Positions 57,219-64,000 of a stretch of DNA of 64,000 nt are shown here, piece after piece. Positions within the stretch are counted from its first letter, which is position 1, and every line of letters starts with the position of its first letter. The stretch comes from Halomonas sp. UBA3074 (lineage in GTDB: Bacteria; Pseudomonadota; Gammaproteobacteria; Pseudomonadales; Halomonadaceae): positions 1-64,000 of the forward strand of contig NZ_DFBS01000033.1 in the NCBI RefSeq assembly GCF_002366715.1, given 5' to 3'. The translations under genes and the position numbers were made by a program. The notes beneath the pieces were generated by a model that was not told the DNA's origin, made no database searches, and saw only the letters and a list, made by a program, of their open reading frames with translations.

Positions 57219-57434
57219 TCAATCCGATAACATTCCCTGTGTATGCTCCCGCTGCTGCTTGATGGCATCATCCAAAATATCCAGCAACGCTTGATAATCT
57301 TCGGGCATCGTATTGTTCAGCCCATAGGTTTCGATCCGATCAATAGTCGCTTGGGTGTCACGGATTAGCGTTTCCAACTCCAGTGCCACTTGCTCGTGTT
57401 CATCAGGGTGCACAATTAACTCCCTATTCGTCAT
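57219..57434 (-). CDS. Small hypothetical protein downstream of flagellin
   Basis: The 71-aa protein is acidic and mostly helical (LETLIRDTQATIDRIETYGL). It was not recognised. The ATG at 57434 lies 4 bp after the stop of the upstream 117-aa gene, so the two are co-translated with the flagellin operon. A longer reading from 57518 overlaps that gene and is less likely. A role in flagellin handling is only a contextual guess. Confidence 0.6.
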   Translation of the reverse strand: MTNRELIVHPDEHEQVALELETLIRDTQATIDRIETYGLNNTMPEDYQALLDILDDAIKQQREHTQGMLSD

Positions 57435-57438
57435 ATTA

Positions 57439-57792
57439 TCAATGGGCCTGTTGCAGCTCCTGAGAACGCCGATACAGGGCCGTGGCACTTTCAATCGCAG
57501 TCGCTTCATAAGCGTCAATTGTTAACAGTATGTCGTTGTTATCGTTATTTTTAACCGCGGTAAATTCTTTCTGATAGCGGTTCAATAAATGCTCAAGATT
57601 CATACGAATCATCGAGAGCTCAAGCTGAAACTCTATTTGCAGCTTAGTGTAACGCTCCACTTGCGCCGGAAGCTGGCTGGTTTTGACAATCTCTTTTACC
57701 GTACCTTCGACGAGCTTTTCCACCGCATTAAGCTTGGGGATGACGCCATTGATAACGCTGGAGGCTGAAATTTTTTTTACGCTGTTGCTCAC
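57439..57792 (-). CDS. Small helical protein downstream of flagellin
   Basis: The 117-aa protein is predicted to be all-helical, with a possible coiled coil at 35-75. It was not recognised; it is not a clear FliS, FliT or FlaG. Its position between flagellin and another small gene, with only a partial terminator between, suggests a chaperone or export helper for flagellin, which is inference. Confidence 0.6.
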   Translation of the reverse strand: MSNSVKKISASSVINGVIPKLNAVEKLVEGTVKEIVKTSQLPAQVERYTKLQIEFQLELSMIRMNLEHLLNRYQKEFTAVKNNDNNDILLTIDAYEATAIESATALYRRSQELQQAH

Positions 57793-57810
57793 ATTAACTC
57801 CTCAAAAGTC

Positions 57811-57828
57811 GGCCTCCAATGGAGCCGG
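57811..57828 (-). terminator. Imperfect hairpin after the first flagellin gene
   Basis: On the minus strand CCGGCTCC pairs with GGAGGCCG with one bulge, followed by a short T-run (CTTTTGAG). It may let part of the transcripts continue into the two small genes. Confidence 0.5.
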
Positions 57829-57883
57829 TTTAGTTGTACTACTTAGCGATAAAACTAGCGCTATATCGAAGCTAAGCTTTAGA

Positions 57884-59374
57884 TTAACCCAGCAGAGAAA
57901 GAACGTTCTGCGGAATCTGGTTAGCCTGTGCCAATACAGAAGTACCCGCTTGCTGCAGAATCTGTGCGCGAGTCATGTTGGCGACTTCTGTTGCGTAGTC
58001 AGCATCCATAATGCGAGAGCGGGCAGCTGAGAGGTTAGTCTCGTTGGAGCTCAGGTTGGTAATAGTAGACTCAAAACGGTTCTGGATGGCTCCCAAGTCA
58101 GAGCGCTGCGAGTCTATTGTCGCTATAGCAACATCAACTTTTGCCAATAGTGCATTTTTTTCTTCATCAGGTTCGAATTCGTCTTCTACTGTTATTGTTT
58201 CTTGAATTCCAGTAAATTCGGTTTCGTCATTGATAAACTGTTCAATACTATTTATTTTGACATCGTTACCTTCTTCGCTGATTTCATAATTCACCCCCGA
58301 AAATCTTACTGTATTTCCTGAAAAAGCGTCAGCCAAGTCATCCCGTTCAAACCCTTTAAGGTATGTGCCAAATGAAGACCCATTGGGATTACTGGTCACT
58401 TGAAGATTTTCGTTCCCACTATCAACGCCAGAAACACTTAAGTTATTGCTGGCAATTGGATTATTAAACAGATCATTCAGATTTTCAATTTCTGTAACTA
58501 CAGCTCCGCCGGTAACAAAACCTCCAGTACTATTAATACCAAATGACGGGCCACTTTCGTTAATAGTGCCATCGGCCCCTATTTCAATTTCAACCTGTGG
58601 CAAACTCTGACCTTCAGAAGGATAGTTCGTTATTCTGAACTTCCCTGGTGATTGGGTAAGAAATGCCAGTGGGTCGGCATTTGGTGTACTTTGATATCGT
58701 ATATAATCCCCTGAACCACTTAAAAAATAAGAAAAACTGCCAATATCAGCATCACCACCTTGAGCAAGAAGATCAATCACATTGTCCACCGTAGCTTTTG
58801 GAAACAAGGGCATAATGGAGAAAGTTGGCTCTGATGGCGCTGAAGTGCGCAGTATCGATAAATCAGTTAATTCCATTGTTTTAGCATTTATAGCCTTTAA
58901 ACCAATATCAATCAGCTCGTCATTATTAGCGCCTACCTGTACTACCATCGTCTTATCCTGCCCCAAAAGCAGATGGCCATTGAAACGCGTCTGCTCCGAA
59001 ATTCGGTCAATTTCCTTTAGCCGCTCTTTTATCTCATTTTGTATTGAGAGCAAGTCATTTGTGTTATTTGTACCGTTTTTCGCCTGAACCACTAATTCAC
59101 GTATGCGTTGAACATTGTCATTCACTTGACCGAGGGCACCTTCTGCTGTCTGAGCGGCTGAGATACCATCATTGGCATTACGCTGCGCTTGAACAAGCCC
59201 GTTGATCTGGGCGGTCATTCGGTTTGCTATCGCTTGCCCCGCCGCGTCGTCTTTTGCGCTATTGATCCGTAAGCCGGACGACAGCCGCTCCATCGCCGTA
59301 TTAAGCGAGGACTGGCTATTGCGCAAGTTGGTTTGTCCAGTCAAAGAGGTGAGATTGGTATTGATAATGCTCAC
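57884..59374 (-). CDS. fliC: Flagellin (complete copy)
   Basis: This exported filament subunit has 496 aa. The N-terminal D0/D1 part (SIINTNLTSLTGQTNLRNSQ to about 170) and the C-terminal part (MTRAQILQQAGTSVLAQANQ) are typical; the central region (about 175-400) is variable and AT-rich. The GTG at 59374 is chosen because AAGGGCG lies about 5 bp upstream and it gives the canonical flagellin N-terminus; an ATG at 59389 is less likely. A near-perfect sigma-28 promoter precedes it. The C-terminal ~90 codons and the 3' flank closely match the second, damaged copy. Confidence 0.94.
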   Translation of the reverse strand: MSIINTNLTSLTGQTNLRNSQSSLNTAMERLSSGLRINSAKDDAAGQAIANRMTAQINGLVQAQRNANDGISAAQTAEGALGQVNDNVQRIRELVVQAKNGTNNTNDLLSIQNEIKERLKEIDRISEQTRFNGHLLLGQDKTMVVQVGANNDELIDIGLKAINAKTMELTDLSILRTSAPSEPTFSIMPLFPKATVDNVIDLLAQGGDADIGSFSYFLSGSGDYIRYQSTPNADPLAFLTQSPGKFRITNYPSEGQSLPQVEIEIGADGTINESGPSFGINSTGGFVTGGAVVTEIENLNDLFNNPIASNNLSVSGVDSGNENLQVTSNPNGSSFGTYLKGFERDDLADAFSGNTVRFSGVNYEISEEGNDVKINSIEQFINDETEFTGIQETITVEDEFEPDEEKNALLAKVDVAIATIDSQRSDLGAIQNRFESTITNLSSNETNLSAARSRIMDADYATEVANMTRAQILQQAGTSVLAQANQIPQNVLSLLG

Positions 59375-59406
59375 TGTTCGCCCTTGCATCTAATATCATT
59401 ATTTCC

Positions 59407-59433
59407 TTATCGACCTAACGCAAAGAAACTTTA
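59407..59433 (-). promoter_or_regulatory. Sigma-28 (FliA) promoter of the flagellin gene
   Basis: On the minus strand TAAAGTTT (59426-59433), an 11-bp spacer and GTCGATAA (59407-59414) match the enterobacterial sigma-28 consensus TAAAGTTT-N11-GCCGATAA at all but one position. Confidence 0.85.
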
Positions 59434-59475
59434 GGTTTTATCGCTATGTAATCCATCAGTTTTTTCGTATACAAA

Positions 59476-59502
59476 CAAAAACCGGCTCCCAAGGGAGCCG
59501 GT
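59476..59502 (-). terminator. Terminator after the second flagellin gene
   Basis: A perfect 10-bp stem, ACCGGCTCCC with GGGAGCCGGT, around a 2-base centre is followed on the minus strand by a T-rich tail (TTTTTGTTTG). Confidence 0.92.
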
Positions 59503-59555
59503 TCTCTGTACTACTTAGCGATAAAGCGAAGACTCTATCAAAGCTAAGCCTCAGA

Positions 59556-60799
59556 TTAACCCAGCAGAGAAAGAACGTTCTGCGGAATCTGGTTGGCCTG
59601 TGCCAGAACAGAAGTACCGGCCTGCTGTAGGATCTGCGCGCGGGTCATGTTGGCTACTTCAGTTGCGTAGTCAGCATCTTCAATGCGCGAACGTGCAGAA
59701 GACAGGTTGGTGCTGTTAGTGTCGAGGTTAGTAATTGCATCCTCGAAACGGTTTTGCACGGCACCCAGCTCTGAACGCAGGCTATCAACGTTTGCCAGCG
59801 CTTTGTCGAGCTGCTTCATGGGATCAGTTGTAAAAGAGCTCATGTCCGATGCGGTGGCAGCAACTACTGCAGTATCGGCAAGATCGATTTCAACGACACC
59901 GTTGCCGTCGGCTTCTACATTAGTAGTGGTCAATGCTTTATAAGTGGTATCGCCATTATCAGCTACTTCACGTACGTACATTTGGTCAGCGTTATCTTTA
60001 ACAATGCTGTAATCAGAAGTAGCTGTACCACCGGTAAAGTCAAACGAAGAGCCTCGACCGTCACCTGAACGAGCAAGATCACCCGTTAACTCTTCACCAA
60101 GAGAAACATTCACGTCGGTACCGGAAACGGTTGCGTCTTCTAATGTGTAAACTTTATTGTCAGTTGTATTTACTGCATATCTCTGGCCATCAAAATCTTG
60201 AAGCTCCCAAGTGTCACCACCTTTAACATCAGTACCACTAAACTCTACAGCGCCAATAGCTGTGGCTAGAGCATCGTACTCTGTGAGTGCAACTGTCTCT
60301 GCATCAGCTTGGAAGGCCGCATCACCAAAATTAACTTTATTTTCCGTAAAATCATCTTCGCCAGCAGACACACCACGAAGAGTATTTGTTAAATCAAAGC
60401 CATCAAGAGAAAGCTCTGTTTGGTTGATAGTTCTCAAATTAACGCTGATTGATTCGCCATCGTTAGCGCCCACTTGAATAGAGATAGAGCTAATATCTTC
60501 AGAAAGTACTTTAACGCCGTTAAAATCAGTCTCTTCAGAGATACGGTTAATCTCGTTGAGACGCTGATTAACTTCGTCCTGGATGGAGCCAAGGTCAGAC
60601 TCAGAGTTAGTACCGTTTTGCGCTTGAACGGTTAGCTCACGAATACGCTGAAGGTTATCGTTAATTTGGTTCAAAGAACCTTCAGCGGTCTGCGCGATGG
60701 AAATACCATCGTTAGCGTTACGGCTAGCTTGGTTAAGACCAGTAATCTGACTGGACATGCGGTTGGCGATGGCCTGACCGGCTGCATCATCCTTGGCAC
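59556..60799 (-). pseudogene. fliC: Flagellin, 5'-truncated at an element junction
   Basis: About 414 codons remain, from AKDDAAGQAIANRM in D1 to the intact C-terminus LAQANQIPQNVLSLLG. The first ~45 codons, which form the N-terminal D0 helix needed for export and assembly, are missing, as are the sigma-28 promoter and a normal start. Flagellin homology begins sharply at about 60799; beyond it the frame continues into unrelated sequence (residues MEYPTLC precede AKDD, with an ATG at about 60818). The conserved ends and the 3' flank match the complete copy downstream, so the two arose by duplication. Confidence 0.8.
60784..60799. other. Putative attachment core in the flagellin gene
   Basis: The 16 bp GTGCCAAGGATGATGC (minus strand) encode the conserved SAKDDA stretch and form the boundary between flagellin and foreign sequence. 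If an element integrated here, a direct repeat of this stretch should lie at its far end. This is inference. Confidence 0.4.
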
Positions 60800-60827
60800 A
60801 GAGAGTAGGGTACTCCATCAACTCACT

Positions 60828-60863
60828 GATATTAATAGTATCGTTAACGATACCATTAATATC
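60828..60863. repeat. 36-bp near-perfect palindrome at the junction
   Basis: Two 18-bp arms meet at GTTAAC with a single mismatch pair. It lies 29 bp inside the foreign side of the flagellin junction. There is no T-run. It could be a recombination-directionality or integrase site, or a regulatory operator. Confidence 0.85.
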
Positions 60864-60977
60864 AATACAGCGTTTTCTACCTCCTTTCTATTACGCACAA
60901 AAAAAGCACCATAGTAGACGCCAGCAGCATTCAACTTAACTAACTGATTTGTATTATTTCTTTCAGGTAAAGTCTTT

Positions 60978-61415
60978 CTACTCGCTGTCTTTAGAATTAT
61001 TCTCCATTTTCTTCAGCGTATCCTGCGTTCTCTTAGCAACCTTTTCCTGACGCTCCTTGCTCAAGTGGATAGGCTTCATGACGCCAACGCCTGTCTGCTT
61101 GCGATCCTGACGCCGCTGACCTTGATCAGACAATCGCTCCATTAGAGATTCCAATGAGTTTGGCTCAAACTCCACACGCACGTTTTCTGAATAAAGCGTA
61201 TCCACTACCACACCAATTTCTTTTAGCTTTTTCAGCATGTTGGCGTATGTATCAAGGCGCATTCCTGCTTCCAATGTCTCAACTCGCGCTACCGTAGGTT
61301 TAGAAACACCAATTAATTTTGCGAATTCAGCTTGGTTCACGCCCAACGCACCACGCACCGCCCGCATCGCAACGGCGATTCGCAAGTGTGCTATTGAGTC
61401 TGATTCCGTTGGCAT
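60978..61415 (-). CDS. XRE-family helix-turn-helix regulator
   Basis: The 145-aa DNA-binding protein has an HTH at about 24-50 (GVNQAEFAKLIGVSKPTVARVE) and a basic tail rich in Lys, Arg and Gln. It diverges from the integrase gene over a 70-bp gap, the usual place for a repressor that controls an element. TTGACA (minus, 61466-61471) may be its -35 box. It could also act as a directionality factor. Confidence 0.85.
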   Translation of the reverse strand: MPTESDSIAHLRIAVAMRAVRGALGVNQAEFAKLIGVSKPTVARVETLEAGMRLDTYANMLKKLKEIGVVVDTLYSENVRVEFEPNSLESLMERLSDQGQRRQDRKQTGVGVMKPIHLSKERQEKVAKRTQDTLKKMENNSKDSE

Positions 61416-61485
61416 GGCCTACTCATTCAATTGGACAAAAAGACTCTATTACGATACTGTTAGTGTCAAATACGGAGATAACAGT

Positions 61486-62691
61486 ATGGCGAAGATAACA
61501 CTCACCCAGCAATTAGTTGATACAGCTACTTGCACCAACCAACACAAGACAGACTATTTTGACACGAAGCTGAGCGGCTTCCTACTCAAGGTCATGCCCA
61601 GCGGCAAGCGAACTTATTATATACGCTTCAAAGATGATCACGGACGCACCAAAGAGCGACGATTATTAGATGCCAGCCAGGTAAACTTGCAGGATGCTCG
61701 CCAACGCGCACAGCACGCTCTTTCTCGGCTGGCGCTAGGGGAAGATCCATTTGCAGAACAGCAAAGCAAACGCCAAGTACCTACCTTGAAAGGGTTTGTT
61801 GAAGAGAGTTACCTACCCTACCTGCAAACCCTGAAAAAGAGCTGGAAGGTGGATGAGGCTCAGTTGCGATTGCATGTACTGCCTCATATTGGCTCGCTGT
61901 ATATGGATGATATTACGAAAAAGCACATGATTGAGCTAATGACTGCCCATAGCCGTGAATATAAGCCTGCCAGCACGAATCGCTTATATAACGTGATTCA
62001 CCGGCTGTTTAATTGCGCAATGGAATGGGAAGTATCCGGTGTTACACGGAACCCCGTGAGTGCTGTCGCTAAGCGTAAAGAGAATAATCAGCGTGACCGC
62101 TATCTATCCGCGCAGGAATTACGTTCGCTGTGGAAAGCCATTGAGCAGTCAGAGTCAGTAATGCTGCCCCATATCGTAAAAATGCTGATTTTTACAGGTG
62201 CGCGCAAGAATGAAGTTTCGATAGCCAAATGGGACGATATTAACTGGAATCTGTGCCAATGGCGTATCCCTGAAAACAAGTCAGGGAAGGTGCGCTATGT
62301 GCCGTTATCCGATGAAGCGATCAAGATGCTGAAAGGTATTGAGCAGTTTTCCGGCTGTCCGTTCATCTTCCCCAATCCCAAGACGTTGAGGCCGTATGTA
62401 AACTTCTTTCACTCATGGAACACAGCACGTAAAGAGGCGGGGATCCCTGACGTTCGTATCCATGATTTGCGCCATACCTACGCCAGTTATTTGGTCAATC
62501 AAGGTGCGCCCATCTATGAGGTGAAAGAGATATTAGGCCATGCCGATGTCACCACCACCCAGCGTTACGCCCATTTGATGCATGGCACGCTGTTACGCGC
62601 CAGCAATGGCGTTGGGCATTACATTAAAGAAACCACCTCAACGCTAGGTCTTGAGGTGGCCGGGGAATTATTCATTGAAGGAGTAGCGTGA
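61486..62691 (+). CDS. Tyrosine-type site-specific integrase
   Basis: This phage/island integrase has 401 aa. The N-terminal arm-binding part (about 1-95) is DUF4102-like, a SAM-like core-binding domain follows, and the catalytic domain has R240 (TGARKNEV), H326 and R329 (HDLRH), H352 (LGHAD) and the nucleophile Y361 (TTTQRYAHL). All five residues are present. The ATG at 61486 follows GGAG; a much longer reading from 61237 overlaps the regulator antisense and is rejected. It lies 690 bp from the flagellin junction, as expected for an integrase next to its attachment site. Confidence 0.94.
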   Translation: MAKITLTQQLVDTATCTNQHKTDYFDTKLSGFLLKVMPSGKRTYYIRFKDDHGRTKERRLLDASQVNLQDARQRAQHALSRLALGEDPFAEQQSKRQVPTLKGFVEESYLPYLQTLKKSWKVDEAQLRLHVLPHIGSLYMDDITKKHMIELMTAHSREYKPASTNRLYNVIHRLFNCAMEWEVSGVTRNPVSAVAKRKENNQRDRYLSAQELRSLWKAIEQSESVMLPHIVKMLIFTGARKNEVSIAKWDDINWNLCQWRIPENKSGKVRYVPLSDEAIKMLKGIEQFSGCPFIFPNPKTLRPYVNFFHSWNTARKEAGIPDVRIHDLRHTYASYLVNQGAPIYEVKEILGHADVTTTQRYAHLMHGTLLRASNGVGHYIKETTSTLGLEVAGELFIEGVA

Positions 62692-62692
62692 G

Positions 62693-63262
62693 TTACGCGC
62701 ATTGCCTGCGGCCATCAAAGCAAATGTGCTCATAAGCGAAGGGTGAATGCTGCTTGCCTGGGGTGACATTAAGTTCCTTGCTCAAGTAGCCAATTCCCTG
62801 TGATACGTTATCAATTTTTTTCATCCACTCATCGCTCTTACCTGTCAGAGCAGGATTACCGGTAGATGAACTTGCTTGCATCCAAGCTTCAATGATGGCG
62901 TTGCGAAGTTCGAAACGCTGCTGGCGCGATGGGTTAATCCCTTCCTTGGGATCTTGAATCATCATGTGCACATGAAGGGCATTATCACTGCACTTCTCTA
63001 TTACAGGGAAAGTTACTATACGTTTGGATGAACGCTGGCCAAACGCTTTGCGGCTCAGCTGATTGATAAATCGCTCTATGGCCTGGGATACTCGACTAGA
63101 ATCATACACTGGATACTTGAAGGACAAGGTGAGAAAGTAATCCCAGTCATACCCTTGCAACCATTGAGTTAATTCTTGAATGTATTGTTTTTTTTGCATT
63201 TCTTGAGGGGATAATTTGATGCTGTAAGGCTTAACTTCACGAATTAATTTACTTGATGACAT
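62693..63262 (-). CDS. Gp2-like HUH replication protein
   Basis: The 189-aa protein resembles inovirus-type Gp2/rolling-circle Rep proteins. FLTLSF (43-48) fits motif I, H97-V-H99 in ALHVHMMI fits the HUH metal motif and Y159-L-S-K162 in GIGYLSKEL fits the nicking Tyr-Lys motif. The order and spacing support a nickase that starts replication or transfer. It converges on the integrase gene with one base between, and an AT-rich repeat region lies just upstream of its start. Confidence 0.75.
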   Translation of the reverse strand: MSSSKLIREVKPYSIKLSPQEMQKKQYIQELTQWLQGYDWDYFLTLSFKYPVYDSSRVSQAIERFINQLSRKAFGQRSSKRIVTFPVIEKCSDNALHVHMMIQDPKEGINPSRQQRFELRNAIIEAWMQASSSTGNPALTGKSDEWMKKIDNVSQGIGYLSKELNVTPGKQHSPFAYEHICFDGRRQCA

Positions 63263-63547
63263 GATACGATTCCTGAATTGGTAATTAGTTTAATTAACTT
63301 TGAATTACGATTATCGGAATTACGAATTGATTGAATCTTTCACATCAATTACCAATTCATCTGTTCGCAATCATAATTGATCTATCTTCTATTGGTTAAT
63401 AGGATAACCAAGGCTCCTATGTTTCCGGAACTCACTGGTACAACCTGTATTTGTAATCATGGCTTACCATGTTTGCGAATCGCCGTATGCGTTAGACGCT
63501 GGTAAGCTACCCTCTTATATATGTGATTCAACACGGCAAAGTCTCAG
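63263..63547. other. AT-rich repeat region, possible replication origin
   Basis: The 285-bp gap holds a perfect 13-bp inverted repeat (TGAATTGGTAATT at 63274-63286 and AATTACCAATTCA at 63347-63359) that encloses two direct copies of GAATTACGA (63302-63310 and 63317-63325, 15 bp apart) and several AATTGAT-type repeats. Such iterons beside a Rep gene suggest an origin or Rep operator. It also separates the divergent Rep gene and the HTH gene. Confidence 0.5.
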
Positions 63548-64000
63548 ATGTCTCAGAAAACTACTCATACACCCAGTTCGCGTTTTCAGGCAGTCGTGGA
63601 TGTCAAGAAACTTATCTATCAGGGTTACAAGTCTACAGAGGCTTGCGAGAAGCTAGGCATTTCCCCAGACAGTTACCGCCGCTGGCGCGATAAACTCGCT
63701 GCCAATCCTGAGAGGGTGAAACAAGAAGAGATTCACGATGACAGTCGCCGTCCAAAACGGTTGGCACGGCAAGTAAGCGTCAGCACAAGGCAGCGAGTGA
63801 TTGAGGTGGCGAATCAGCCACAGTACAAATCTGCCAATCGCATTACCCAGCAATTAAAGGTAGAAGACATTGCCATCGGTACTGCCAAGGTCATCGAGAT
63901 ACTGGAAGAGGAAGGACTATATGGGGAAATTCAGATCAAGGATGCCAGCGGGGAATACAAACGCAAACGCGGGTTACTCAGGCAATGCGAGAAGCGCCAG
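63548..64000 (+). CDS. Helix-turn-helix protein, transposase-like, cut by window end
   Basis: 151 codons are open from the ATG at 63548 to the window edge without a stop. The N-terminal part carries an HTH (STEACEKLGISPDSYRRWRDK), and a second winged-helix-like segment (QYKSANRITQQL...) follows, as in transposase or recombinase N-termini. The C-terminus is out of view, so the family is not settled. It is in the foreign segment, divergent from the Rep gene. The ribosome site is weak. Confidence 0.6.
   Translation, partial: MSQKTTHTPSSRFQAVVDVKKLIYQGYKSTEACEKLGISPDSYRRWRDKLAANPERVKQEEIHDDSRRPKRLARQVSVSTRQRVIEVANQPQYKSANRITQQLKVEDIAIGTAKVIEILEEEGLYGEIQIKDASGEYKRKRGLLRQCEKRQ

Noticed and set aside
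60822..60910. Short hydrophobic frame (GTG, about 26 codons) near an AAGGAGG sequence
   Set aside because: The good ribosome site is not at the right distance from any start codon, and the hydrophobic peptide arises from the AT palindrome; a small toxin is possible but unsupported.
61237..61485. 5' extension of the integrase frame
   Set aside because: It is antisense to the XRE regulator; the ATG at 61486 has a ribosome site and matches the usual integrase N-terminus.

Overview
The window reads as chromosome of a moderately GC-rich gammaproteobacterium of the Halomonadaceae type (Halomonas or a close relative). This placement is inferred from protein family resemblance and gene order; no 16S gene or tRNA is present. 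Two core blocks have the order known from Pseudomonas and its relatives: ponA / pilMNOPQ-aroK-aroB-gltB-gltD on the left, and rpsT-murJ-ribF-ileS-lspA-fkpB-ispH-minor pilins on the right.

Layout. 1-296: tandem 88-bp palindromic repeats. 297-13401 (minus): glutamate synthase (gltBD), shikimate genes aroB and aroK, and the type IV pilus inner-membrane/secretin operon pilMNOPQ, mostly with 1-4 bp overlaps; ponA diverges from pilM. 16232-23483: a TAXI-type TRAP transporter with a DUF1850 partner, diverging from a CsiR-like GntR/FCD regulator, glutaryl-CoA dehydrogenase and a CoA-transferase. Together these look like a glutarate or C5-acid uptake and degradation module. 23747-26815: an overlapping EAL and PAS-GGDEF pair, then gabT. 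26920-34415: an unknown membrane protein, a thiamine-binding-type protein, a hydrolase, dinB, selO, a 3-methyladenine glycosylase, a sirtuin and an FAD hydroxylase. 34445-40552: a patchwork with a hydrolase remnant running into a PAS-GAF-GGDEF-EAL gene, a FrnE-type DsbA gene with a decayed partial second copy, a lipoprotein, an M15-like protein and an AT-rich orphan gene. 40868-46919 (minus): trpS, five pilin-like genes, ispH and fkpB. 47008-54606 (minus): lspA, ileS, ribF, murJ, rpsT and cysQ. 54634-56959 (minus): a cystine-type amino-acid ABC transporter.

57219-60799 (minus) holds two tandem flagellin genes and two small downstream genes. The first flagellin (57884-59374) is complete and has a near-consensus sigma-28 promoter. 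The second (59556-60799) has lost its first ~45 codons and its promoter at a sharp junction. Beyond the junction, 60800-64000 is an AT-richer segment with an XRE regulator, a tyrosine integrase with all five catalytic residues, an HUH/Gp2-like replication protein, a repeat-rich AT segment that could be a replication origin, and a helix-turn-helix gene that runs off the window. The simplest reading is that an integrative, replicon-like mobile element has inserted into a flagellin gene. This is the most interesting part of the window. Its far end, where the missing flagellin 5' part should lie, is outside the window.
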